Part shown: one piece after another, positions 46,308-54,512 of the stretch | Layout: each line of letters begins with the position of its first letter | Position numbering within the stretch: position 1 is the stretch's first letter | Source: an uncultured Alphaproteobacteria bacterium | GTDB lineage: Bacteria > Pseudomonadota > Alphaproteobacteria > HIMB59 > GCA-002718135 | Length of the DNA stretch: 64,000 nt | Direction of reading: 5' to 3' | Assembly: GCA_902601455.1 (NCBI GenBank) | Contig: CACKNC010000001.1 | Span: 158,240 to 222,239, forward strand | Notes under the pieces: generated by a model | What the model was told of the DNA's origin: nothing | Database searches by the model: none | What the model saw: only the letters and a program-made list of their open reading frames with translations | Made by a program: the position numbers and the translations under genes

Positions 46308-47981
46308 TTAATTGTATGAATTCATCGTTGCAAAACCCCAACTATCAACGTTTTGCTCATTTAAATTTGACAAAAAAGGTGCTCCAGAAAAAAAACTGAC
46401 GCGAAGCCATCTATCTGATTTTGGATCATATCTATTGGCACCAAAAAAAGATAATTTAAATCTGAGCATGTTAATTGGTATTGTTTCTTTTGATAAAATA
46501 TTATCTTGAACTTCTGCAAATGGATATTGTTCAAGAGATTGAATTCTTCTTATAATGCCTCTAAATTTTGGGTTGAGAACTAAATATTCAGCAACTGACA
46601 AATTAAAATTTTCTTTTTGTATTATGGAATGAAGTGTTTGAACCATTTTTGCAACACCAAGATTTTGCTCTAGTTCACTTCCTTCTTCATTATATCTTTC
46701 TCCCAATCTTGGCTCAAGTTTTGCGGCTGAGATATACCAAAATAAATAATCGTTATTTTTTTTTGAAAAATCAACTTCTAGAGCCCATTGATAATCTTTT
46801 TCAATAAGAGAATTTAACTCTTTTAAAGTTTGTGATTCATTTATTTTCATTTCTTCAACATCTGACATATCTTCAGCTAATTTTTCAGATTTTTCAGGAT
46901 ATAATTCTAACAACTGCACTCTAGCAATCTCCTGAGTATCGTAATTACATTCTTTAGTTGAAAATTTTATTATATCCATCCATGTTAAATCTTTTAATGC
47001 GTTACTTTGTAAATTTTTAATGTGATTGATATAATTATTTAAATCTTCAACTGTTTTTGTATTTTTTGTAATTTGATATTCATCAAATGTTGTCACTTCT
47101 TTCAAATAAAGGAGAGCTTTTTCAAGTAATTTTAAATAAGTAGTAATTTTTTTTGAGTCTACATTTTTATTTATTATTTTGTTTAAAGACTCTGTGTATT
47201 GGCTCATCCACTTGTTTATTAATTTTGGGTGCTTAATTATAAAGGGGGCCATACCTAATCCTGTTGAATTACCAATACCTAAATGCTGTTTAATTTTATT
47301 CTCAAGCTTTACTGCTTTTGCAGGATTCTGTTTTTTTGCTACGTGCTCAACTAATTCAACACTAAATTCTCTAATAATATATACGGAAAGCATTTCCGCT
47401 CTAAACGGTTGATTAAAATCAGTAACCTCTTTTGTATTAGTAAAATCAGATAAGCCAAATTTTCCACTCCCATAGACAGCAGTTGTACGCAAAAGATAAC
47501 CAACTTTATTTATTTCATTGATATCAGGTTGAAGTCCTTTAGATAAACAATCAGCTACATACTCGAATAAACGGACACTTTTATTCGCTCTACTCAAAAT
47601 TAACTCTTTAGAAGAGTTACGTCCAGACTCTTGAAGAGGTACATTTTTTCTTAATCTATTAAGTTCTTTTTCATCTAACTTTCCATTGATTAAAGAGTAA
47701 GCTGTATCCCATTTTTCAGCAATTACTCTATCACTTCTATCTTCGTTATCTAAATGTTGAGAGAAACATACAAGTGAATATATATTTTTATTAATAGTGA
47801 TTTCATAAACGACTGTTCCATAACCGTTATCATCAAGATCAAACTTTGATTTTGAAATTTTCCAGTTATCAAAAAATAATCTTCTCAGCATACTTCTAGA
47901 AAAGCTCAATCTAGATGGATATCTCGAGCCCATCTTATCTAAGGTCATAATATCTGAGAAATTTAAGTTTTGTTGTAACAT
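46308..47981 (-). CDS. Uncharacterised conserved alphaproteobacterial protein (about 557 residues)
   Basis: The chosen start is ATG 47981; a GTG at 48017 would add 12 residues with no SD. Near the N-terminus is MGSRYPSRLSFSRSMLRRL, followed by VIAEKWDTAYSLINGKLDE, LILSRANKSVRLFEYVADCL and LRTTAVYGSGKFGLSDF. No nucleotide-binding or catalytic motif was recognised; no signal peptide. I recall similar sequences in alphaproteobacteria next to DUF3726, but no function. Divergent from the M19-like gene. Confidence 0.6.
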   Translation of the reverse strand: MLQQNLNFSDIMTLDKMGSRYPSRLSFSRSMLRRLFFDNWKISKSKFDLDDNGYGTVVYEITINKNIYSLVCFSQHLDNEDRSDRVIAEKWDTAYSLINGKLDEKELNRLRKNVPLQESGRNSSKELILSRANKSVRLFEYVADCLSKGLQPDINEINKVGYLLRTTAVYGSGKFGLSDFTNTKEVTDFNQPFRAEMLSVYIIREFSVELVEHVAKKQNPAKAVKLENKIKQHLGIGNSTGLGMAPFIIKHPKLINKWMSQYTESLNKIINKNVDSKKITTYLKLLEKALLYLKEVTTFDEYQITKNTKTVEDLNNYINHIKNLQSNALKDLTWMDIIKFSTKECNYDTQEIARVQLLELYPEKSEKLAEDMSDVEEMKINESQTLKELNSLIEKDYQWALEVDFSKKNNDYLFWYISAAKLEPRLGERYNEEGSELEQNLGVAKMVQTLHSIIQKENFNLSVAEYLVLNPKFRGIIRRIQSLEQYPFAEVQDNILSKETIPINMLRFKLSFFGANRYDPKSDRWLRVSFFSGAPFLSNLNEQNVDSWGFATMNSYN

Positions 47982-48035
47982 ATACAAATATATATAGTGG
48001 ATTATGATTTTTTTCACTATTAGAAGTTAAATAAT

Positions 48036-49010
48036 ATGAACAATAATATACTTATTGATGGCCTCGAATATGTAAATTGGACTAGAGATCTATTTGAAAA
48101 AGCTCATGCAGGAGGCTTAACTGCAATTCATACAACCCTAGTGTATTGGGAAGATACTAAAGAGTCTTTTGATAAAATAGATTATTGGGACAATCTTATT
48201 CAATCAAACAGTGATATCTTAGTTCACGTCAAAACATCCTCAGATATTTTGGAAGCTAAAAAAGCAAATAAGATTGGTATAATTTATGGTTTTCAAAATT
48301 CCGCTCCAATTGCTAATGATATTTTTTTAGTAGAAAAGTTTTTTAATAGAGGTCTTCGCTTTATGCAGTTGACATATAATAATCAAACACCTTTGGCGGG
48401 AGGATGTTATGAAAAACATGACTCAGGTGTATCAAGGTTTGGCGAGATGGTTATTGAAGAGATGAATCGATTAGGAATGATTGTAGATTTGAGTCATGCA
48501 GGTAAGCAAACTTGTTTGGATGCAATAAATTTTTCAAAAAAACCTGTTGCAATTTCTCATGCTAATCCAAGCTCTTTTCATCAATCGATAAGAAATATTG
48601 ATGATAAGGTTTTAAAACAGTTGGCAAATAAAAATGGTTTCATAGGCTTAAGTCTGTATCCATATCATTTAAAAAATCATGGTGATTGTAAATTAGAGGA
48701 TTTTTCTGAGATGATTAAGCAGTTAATTAATATGATGGGCGAAGACAGTATTGGTATAGGATCTGATCTCTGTATGAACTGGCCAGATAGTGTAGTTATG
48801 TGGATGCGAAATGGAAAATGGACAAAAAAAATTGATTATGGAGAGTCTAAAGATAAAAATGCAAGTTGGCCAAAACCCGTTTCCTGGTATTCTAAACCAG
48901 AAGATTTATCGGGTTTGATTTCTGGAATGATTTCAAATGGTATTAATGAAAAAATTGCACACAAAATTGCTGGCAAAAATTGGCTAAATTTTATGGAAAG
49001 TCACTTTTAG
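48036..49010 (+). CDS. M19 dipeptidase-like protein with altered metal site
   Basis: Renal dipeptidase-type TIM barrel. The 324 residues have IVDLSHAGKQT, VAISHANPSSF and SIGIGSDLCMNW, the second His, His and Asp parts of the M19 site. The N-terminal HxD is replaced in DGLEYVNWTRDLF, and the bridging Glu (EG) is QN in GFQNSAPIAND. This points to the known divergent subfamily, whose substrate is unclear. Context with doeA and sox suggests a small acyl-amine, lactam or peptide substrate (inference). Confidence 0.7.
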   Translation: MNNNILIDGLEYVNWTRDLFEKAHAGGLTAIHTTLVYWEDTKESFDKIDYWDNLIQSNSDILVHVKTSSDILEAKKANKIGIIYGFQNSAPIANDIFLVEKFFNRGLRFMQLTYNNQTPLAGGCYEKHDSGVSRFGEMVIEEMNRLGMIVDLSHAGKQTCLDAINFSKKPVAISHANPSSFHQSIRNIDDKVLKQLANKNGFIGLSLYPYHLKNHGDCKLEDFSEMIKQLINMMGEDSIGIGSDLCMNWPDSVVMWMRNGKWTKKIDYGESKDKNASWPKPVSWYSKPEDLSGLISGMISNGINEKIAHKIAGKNWLNFMESHF

Positions 49011-49870
49011 TTTTTTCTTGTTACAAATGTTGAAGCAGCAAGACTAATCAAAACGATTGCAGTTCCTAATAATTGAATGGAAGTTAATTGTTCATTAAGT
49101 ATTAAAACTGCACCAAATATTCCTGTAATTGGTTCTAAATATAAAAATAAGGCAGTATTTGTTTGTCCTATTCTTGGAATTGCCAATAGTTGAAGAAACA
49201 ATGCTATAGCATAAGAGCAAGATGGTATTAACAAAATTATAAAAGCGTTAAGATTAACATCCAAATTAATTTCAAAAAATAAACTTAAAATTACTAAAAA
49301 GAAAATTGTATTAAAAAAATTAATAAAAATATTAATTTCGATAGGCGAAATATTTTTTTTTGACATTGTTTGATTTGTAACAATCATTATTGAAGCGCCC
49401 AAAGAAGCAATTAGGGCAAAAATTATACCCTGTACTTTAAGGCTTTCTGTTGAAGGACTTAGGGCAAGAAAAAGTCCAATAAAAGTAGTTATGAATAGTA
49501 ATTTAATAATATTTTTAATTTTTTCTTTTGTTACAAAAATAGAAATAGTTAAAACTATTATTGGATAGGTGCAAAAAATAATAATTGTTAAACTTACATT
49601 TATATAAGTTACAGATATTAATAATCCTGTTGTAAGCATTATTGAAGCAACTGTAATTAAAAGGAATAATTTAAAATTGTCTTTATAAGTTTTAAATAAA
49701 TTTTTTTGATAAGGAATAAGAGGAGATACAATTAGCAAAGCTACAATATAACGTAAGAATATTGCTAGACCTACACCAGCCCCAAGATTATAAGCAGTTT
49801 TTGTTACAGGCCCAATTATTCCGAAAAATACACCTGCTGCTAAAGCAAATATAATGCCTAAAATGTTCAT
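49007..49870 (-). CDS. EamA/DMT-family transporter (RhaT-like)
   Basis: A 10-TM drug/metabolite transporter, 287 residues, with two EamA repeats and glycine-rich ends. Motifs such as GVFFGIIGPVTKTAYNLGAG and GAVLILNEQLTSIQLLGTAIV are family-typical. Transport direction is usually efflux of metabolites or amino acids. Its 3' end overlaps the M19-like gene by 4 bp. Confidence 0.85.
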   Translation of the reverse strand: MNILGIIFALAAGVFFGIIGPVTKTAYNLGAGVGLAIFLRYIVALLIVSPLIPYQKNLFKTYKDNFKLFLLITVASIMLTTGLLISVTYINVSLTIIIFCTYPIIVLTISIFVTKEKIKNIIKLLFITTFIGLFLALSPSTESLKVQGIIFALIASLGASIMIVTNQTMSKKNISPIEINIFINFFNTIFFLVILSLFFEINLDVNLNAFIILLIPSCSYAIALFLQLLAIPRIGQTNTALFLYLEPITGIFGAVLILNEQLTSIQLLGTAIVLISLAASTFVTRKN

Positions 49871-49887
49871 ATAATTTAAATTTTTTT

Positions 49888-49916
49888 TTGACTAATGCTC
49901 TTATGACAGGTATTCA
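49888..49916 (+). promoter_or_regulatory. Candidate promoter upstream of the potA-like gene
   Basis: TTGACT (49888-49893) and TATTCA (49911-49916) with 17 bp between, about 33 bp before the ATG. Same TTGACT type as at 13091 and 43569. The -10 is weak. Confidence 0.35.
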
Positions 49917-49948
49917 CACTACAACAACAAAAAAAAACATACAAAATC

Positions 49949-51046
49949 ATGAATTCAGATACTGCAAAATCTTTCGTAAAATTTGAAAAAATAGACAAAA
50001 GTTATGATGGCGAAGTCCTAGTAGTTAAAAATTTAAATCTAGATATTGCAAAAGGTGAATTTGTAACCATGCTAGGTCCTTCAGGTTCAGGTAAAACCAC
50101 AACTCTGATGATGTTAGCTGGTTTTGAAACTCCAACCAATGGTGAAATATTTCTTGATGGTATGCCAATAAGTAAAATACCTCCCTATGAAAGAGAAATT
50201 GGTATGGTATTTCAGAATTATGCGTTGTTCCCCCACATGACAGTTCAAGAGAATTTAGCCTTTCCACTTGAGGTAAGAAAAATGTCTAAAGAGGAGACAA
50301 AAACAAAAGTTCAAAAGGCTCTTGATATGGTTGAGCTTGGAGAATTTGGAACTCGTTTCCCTGCGCAACTATCTGGTGGGCAACAACAAAGAGTGGCGCT
50401 AGCTAGAGCGTTAGTATTTGAACCAAGACTCGTCTTAATGGATGAGCCTCTAGGAGCGTTAGATAAAAATCTTAGAGAACAAATGCAATATGAAATAAAA
50501 CATATTCATGACAGAATAGGAATTACAGTTGTTTATGTAACACATGATCAAAGTGAAGCATTAACAATGTCAAATAGAATTGCAGTATTTAATGATGGTT
50601 TAGTTCAACAATTATCTACCCCAGATATCTTATATGAAAAACCTGAAAATTCTTTTGTTGCTCAATTTATTGGTGAAAATAATAGAATGACTGGAACTAT
50701 TAAAAGTATGGATAATAATTATTGTTCAGTTGATTTAGATAATGGAGCTGGTACAGTGAAAGCTCTCAAAGTGAATGTTGGCGGGACTGGTGATAAGACA
50801 CAACTATCTGTTAGACCTGAAAGAGTTTCATTAGGTTCTGAAGGTAATGGAGAAAACGTATTTACTGGTAAGGTAGAAGAACTAATTTATTTAGGTGATC
50901 ATATAAGGGTTAGATTAGATGTTTGTGGTAACAATGAGTTTATTGTCAAAGTTCCTAACGAAGGATCATTTAATTATAGTGAGGGAGATTCAATTAAATT
51001 AAATTGGAATCCTGACGATATAAGAGCTTTAGACCTCCCTAATTAG
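49949..51046 (+). CDS. potA: PotA-like spermidine/putrescine-type ABC transporter ATPase
   Basis: The 365 residues have Walker A GPSGSGKTTTLMML, Q-loop MVFQNYALFPHMT, signature LSGGQQQRVALARAL, Walker B LVLMDEPLGALDKN and YVTHDQSEAL, with a C-terminal TOBE-type domain from about 260 (LSVRPERVSLGSEG). It energises the importer of the substrate bound by the downstream protein; the family covers polyamines and related compounds. Confidence 0.85.
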   Translation: MNSDTAKSFVKFEKIDKSYDGEVLVVKNLNLDIAKGEFVTMLGPSGSGKTTTLMMLAGFETPTNGEIFLDGMPISKIPPYEREIGMVFQNYALFPHMTVQENLAFPLEVRKMSKEETKTKVQKALDMVELGEFGTRFPAQLSGGQQQRVALARALVFEPRLVLMDEPLGALDKNLREQMQYEIKHIHDRIGITVVYVTHDQSEALTMSNRIAVFNDGLVQQLSTPDILYEKPENSFVAQFIGENNRMTGTIKSMDNNYCSVDLDNGAGTVKALKVNVGGTGDKTQLSVRPERVSLGSEGNGENVFTGKVEELIYLGDHIRVRLDVCGNNEFIVKVPNEGSFNYSEGDSIKLNWNPDDIRALDLPN

Positions 51047-51100
51047 TAAAAACTCTATTTTCTGCGTCTTTTTTCCCCTTTTTTTTAGTTTTTCTACATG

Positions 51101-51132
51101 TTAAGAGGTGTTTATATATCGACATATATAAT
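51101..51132 (+). promoter_or_regulatory. Candidate promoter for the binding-protein gene
   Basis: The 120-bp gap between the ATPase and binding-protein genes has TTAAGA (51101-51106) and TATAAT (51127-51132), spacer 20 bp, inside an AT-rich stretch with a TATATATCGACATATATA dyad. A perfect -10 and a strong downstream AGGAGG SD (51155-51160) argue for separate strong expression. The long spacer makes this uncertain. Confidence 0.4.
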
Positions 51133-51166
51133 CTTAAGATTAATTAATTAAAACAGGAGGAAACAT

Positions 51167-52270
51167 ATGTCAAAATTAATAAAAGTTTTCTTGATAGCAT
51201 CTTTTGCTGTTGCTTCTTTTTCTGCTAAGGCAGTTACAGTTGCTTCGTGGGGCGGTGCTTACACAGAAAGTCAACAAAAAGCATATGCTGACACATATAC
51301 TGATCCTAGTTCAATTCAATTTGAAAACTACAACGGTGGTTTAGGTGAAGTTAGAGCACAAGTTGAAAGTGGAAGCGTAACTTGGGATCTAGTAGATGTA
51401 CTTCCAAGTGATGCAATTACTGGTTGTGATGAAGGTTTATTCGAAGATATCTCTTCTGAAATAGCAGAATTATCAACTCCAGGACCTGACGGAGAAACAA
51501 TGTTAGAAGATATGGAAAATAACGGTCTTGAGTATCACTCAGGCTGGGATTGTTGTGTTCCACAAATCTTTTGGACTTACGTAGTATTCTTTGATCCGGA
51601 TGCATTCCCTGGTGATAAACCATCTAGCATGGCTGATTTCTTTGATGTGGAAAAATTTCCAGGTAAAAGAGGAATTCATACATGGGCGACTGGTATTGTT
51701 GAAAAAGCTATGGTTGCAGACGGTGTAAAACCAACTGCAGTACCAACAGTTTTAGAAAAACAAACCGGTGCGCTTGATAGAGCTTTTGCAAAATTAGATA
51801 CAATTAAGGACCACATAGTATTCTGGTCTTCAGGTTCTAAACCACTTGAATTAGTTAAGAGTGGTGAAGTTGTAATGGCTATTGCTTATAATGGTCGTGT
51901 TGGAGCTGCTAACCTAGCAGAAGGTGAAAACTTTGAATATATTTGGGAAGGTCAAGTTTTAGACCAAGAATATCTATGTTTAATGTCTGGAGCTCCTAAC
52001 AGAGATGCTGCTATCGACTTTATGATGCATGCATCAACTCCTGAAGCGCAAGCTGAACAAGCAAAGTATATTACTTATGGACCTATGAGAGCGTCTGGTA
52101 TTCCTATCATTCAAAATAATGAGCCTTGGGGACCAGGTGGTGTAGAAATTATGCCTCATATGCCTAATACACCTGAACGTTTAAAAGTTTCTATTGTTAG
52201 TGATCCACAATGGTGGTCTGATAATGGTGCAGAAATTAATGAACGTTATTCAGCTTGGATGGGTAACTAA
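51167..52270 (+). CDS. potD: PotD/SBP-type periplasmic substrate-binding protein
   Basis: The 367 residues have a signal peptide (about 1-22, ending SFSAKA) and the spermidine/putrescine-binding type sequence VASWGGAYTESQQKAYADT, typical COG0687. Further WSSGSKPLELVKSGEVVMAIAYNG (shown in parts, cf. SGSKPLELVKSGEVVM) suits the ligand-lid region. Cysteines at TGCDEG, WDCCV and YLCLM may form disulfides. Good AGGAGG SD. A terminator follows. Confidence 0.85.
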   Translation: MSKLIKVFLIASFAVASFSAKAVTVASWGGAYTESQQKAYADTYTDPSSIQFENYNGGLGEVRAQVESGSVTWDLVDVLPSDAITGCDEGLFEDISSEIAELSTPGPDGETMLEDMENNGLEYHSGWDCCVPQIFWTYVVFFDPDAFPGDKPSSMADFFDVEKFPGKRGIHTWATGIVEKAMVADGVKPTAVPTVLEKQTGALDRAFAKLDTIKDHIVFWSSGSKPLELVKSGEVVMAIAYNGRVGAANLAEGENFEYIWEGQVLDQEYLCLMSGAPNRDAAIDFMMHASTPEAQAEQAKYITYGPMRASGIPIIQNNEPWGPGGVEIMPHMPNTPERLKVSIVSDPQWWSDNGAEINERYSAWMGN

Positions 52271-52302
52271 GGTTGATAAAGTAAATAAATTAATTTAATT
52301 TA

Positions 52303-52328
52303 AAGGCGAGATTTTTCTCGCCTTTTTA
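52303..52328 (+). terminator. Rho-independent terminator after the binding-protein gene
   Basis: Stem AAGGCGAG (52303-52310), loop ATTTTT, stem CTCGCCTT (52317-52324) then TTT. It ends just before the SD of the first permease gene, so read-through must supply the permeases. Same arrangement as between ehuB and ehuC. Confidence 0.85.
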
Positions 52329-52332
52329 ATTT

Positions 52333-52346
52333 GGGAGGTTTGTATT
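52333..52346 (+). promoter_or_regulatory. Ribosome binding site and ATT start of potB-like gene
   Basis: GGGAGG (52333-52338) stands 5 bp before ATT (52344-52346). The reading frame is open from there, STAELLTTDGVPLKQSLKKA following ATT, in frame with the permease. No ATG, GTG or TTG occurs in that frame between the SD and 52449. An ATT start, as known for infC, explains the layout. Confidence 0.6.
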
Positions 52347-53609
52347 TCTACTGCAGAATTATTAACAACTGACGGCGTACCACTAAAGCAAAGTCTAAAA
52401 AAAGCTGAACGTAAAAATAAGATCAGAGCATTTCTTTTAGTATTTCCTTTGTTGTTATTTATTATAGTAACTTTTGTAATGCCTATTGGTGACATGTTAT
52501 TAAGAAGTGTTGATGACTCTCAAATCAATACTGTTTTCCCAAATACTTTTAAAGAATATGAAAAATGGGATAAAGAAAAAGACGAACTACCTCCTGAAGA
52601 AGTTTTTAAATCACTATTTGAGGAATTAGCATATGGGGAGAAAGTTCAAGTTGGCAGAGCTCTTACAAGAATGAACTATTCAAAATCTGGATGGAAAAGT
52701 CTTATAAAAAAAACATCAAGAGCAATAAAAAAAGCTGTTAAAAAAAATGAATTTCCTGACTCATATAAAGATTTTTTAATTACAACTAATGAAAATTGGG
52801 CGGATCCAACTTTTTGGTACGCTATGGGTCAAATGTTAAATAATCAAACTCCTATTTATTACTACAATGCTATTGATATGACTTATGACCAAGACCAAAA
52901 TGTTGTTCGTCAGGAAGAAAATAGAAGAGTGTATGTTCAAACATGGATCAAAACATTTAAGGTAAGTGTCTACGTAACTTTCTTTTGTTTAATATTAGGT
53001 TTCCCCGTAGCTCATCTTTTAGCAAATTTACCTCTTCGTTATAGTAATTTGTTGATGATTTTTGTTTTACTACCATTTTGGACTTCATTACTGGTAAGAA
53101 CAACTGCATGGATTGTCATGCTTCAACAGCAAGGTGTTATTAATGGAGTTTTAGTATGGATGGGAATCTTGAACGATGATGGAAGACTATCAATGGTTTA
53201 TAATGAGACAGGAACTTTAATCGCCATGACACAAATATTACTACCTTTTATGATACTTCCTTTGTACAGTGTTATGAGAGTAATCCCAAAAAGTCATATG
53301 AGAGCAGCCCAAAACTTAGGGGCAAAACCAGCAATGGCATTTTGGAAAGTATATTTACCTCAAACTATACCTGGTATGAGTGCTGGGGGATTACTGGTTT
53401 TTGTTTTAGCAATTGGTTATTTTATTACACCCGAGTTAGTGGGTGGAAAAGATGGTAAATTAATTGGAAGTTGGATTGCTTATCATCTTAAAACAACTTT
53501 AAATTGGGGTTTATGTGCAGCTCTAGGAGCAATACTTTTAGGAGTAATGCTTGTTTTTTATTGGCTTTATAATAAAATTGTTGGCATAGATAATATTAAA
53601 TTAGGATAG
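52344..53609 (+). CDS. potB: PotB-like ABC transporter permease (ATT start)
   Basis: Inner-membrane permease of the spermidine/putrescine type. With the ATT start, 421 residues: a cytosolic N-terminal stretch of about 32 residues, TM1 (RAFLLVFPLLLFIIVTFVMP), a large periplasmic insert of about 130 residues, then TMs and the EAA motif MRAAQNLGAKPAMAFWKVYL. A TTG at 52449 would cut into TM1, so it is rejected. The large insert is common in alphaproteobacterial relatives. Confidence 0.8.
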   Translation: MSTAELLTTDGVPLKQSLKKAERKNKIRAFLLVFPLLLFIIVTFVMPIGDMLLRSVDDSQINTVFPNTFKEYEKWDKEKDELPPEEVFKSLFEELAYGEKVQVGRALTRMNYSKSGWKSLIKKTSRAIKKAVKKNEFPDSYKDFLITTNENWADPTFWYAMGQMLNNQTPIYYYNAIDMTYDQDQNVVRQEENRRVYVQTWIKTFKVSVYVTFFCLILGFPVAHLLANLPLRYSNLLMIFVLLPFWTSLLVRTTAWIVMLQQQGVINGVLVWMGILNDDGRLSMVYNETGTLIAMTQILLPFMILPLYSVMRVIPKSHMRAAQNLGAKPAMAFWKVYLPQTIPGMSAGGLLVFVLAIGYFITPELVGGKDGKLIGSWIAYHLKTTLNWGLCAALGAILLGVMLVFYWLYNKIVGIDNIKLG

Positions 53610-53611
53610 AT

Positions 53612-54508
53612 ATGGCATTACCAAGTTACGCTTCAACTGTACAAAGAACATATTATTATACATATCTGTTTTTTTGTGGTGTAGTTTTCTTTTTCCTTGT
53701 TGCTCCTTTAATCGCAATCGTTCCAATTTCATTCAGTGTTTCACCATTTATGGTTTTTACTGATGAAATGCTTGCTTGGCCTCCAAATCCTGAAGCATGG
53801 TCTCTTAGATGGTATCAAAATATGATTGGAAATTGTAGTGCAGATGTTGTCTCATCAACTGTACCTTGTTCAACAAAATGGATGACAGGAACTGTAAATA
53901 GTTTCTTTATTGGAATCACTGCAACATTTATTGCTACTACTCTAGGCACGTTGGCAGCATTAGGTCTCAGTAGACCTCATATGCCTTACAAAGGTCTAAT
54001 AATGGCCATACTAATATCTCCAATGATAGTTCCTCTAATTATAACAGCTGCAGGAATGTTCTTTTTTTATGCTAGAATTAACCTTGTTTACACGTTTACA
54101 GGAGTCATATTAGCTCACGTAGCATTAGCAACACCTTTTGTTGTTATTACAGTTACAGCCACATTAGTAGGATTTGATATGAATATGGTTAAAGCTTCGC
54201 AAAGTTTGGGTGCAAGACCTGTGAGAACATTTTTTAAGGTTATTATGCCTTTGATTTTACCTGGAGTAATCTCAGGCGCTTTATTTGCATTTATAACCTC
54301 ATTTGACGAGGTTGTCATAGTTATGTTTATGGCAAGTTTGGATCAACTTACTATTCCAAAGCAAATGTGGGCAGGTATTAGGCAAGAAATCAGCCCAGTT
54401 ATTTTATGTATGGCAACCTGCTTGGTAATTTTATCTATTTTTTTATTAACCACAGTAGAGCTATTAAGAAGGCGCTCAGAAAAACTTCGCGGAATTAAAG
54501 CAAGATAA
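53612..54508 (+). CDS. potC: PotC-like ABC transporter permease
   Basis: The second permease, 298 residues with about six TMs and the EAA motif VKASQSLGARPVRTFFKVIM and PLILPGVISGALFAF. It starts 2 bp after potB. The dadA-like gene follows after 4 bp, indicating one operon for uptake and catabolism. Confidence 0.87.
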   Translation: MALPSYASTVQRTYYYTYLFFCGVVFFFLVAPLIAIVPISFSVSPFMVFTDEMLAWPPNPEAWSLRWYQNMIGNCSADVVSSTVPCSTKWMTGTVNSFFIGITATFIATTLGTLAALGLSRPHMPYKGLIMAILISPMIVPLIITAAGMFFFYARINLVYTFTGVILAHVALATPFVVITVTATLVGFDMNMVKASQSLGARPVRTFFKVIMPLILPGVISGALFAFITSFDEVVIVMFMASLDQLTIPKQMWAGIRQEISPVILCMATCLVILSIFLLTTVELLRRRSEKLRGIKAR

Positions 54509-54512
54509 AAAA

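Noticed and set aside
51047..51100. Terminator after the potA-like gene
   Set aside because: T-runs are present but no GC stem precedes them.
52449..52451. TTG start for the potB-like permease
   Set aside because: It would cut TM1; the SD and ATT at 52344 give a better N-terminus.
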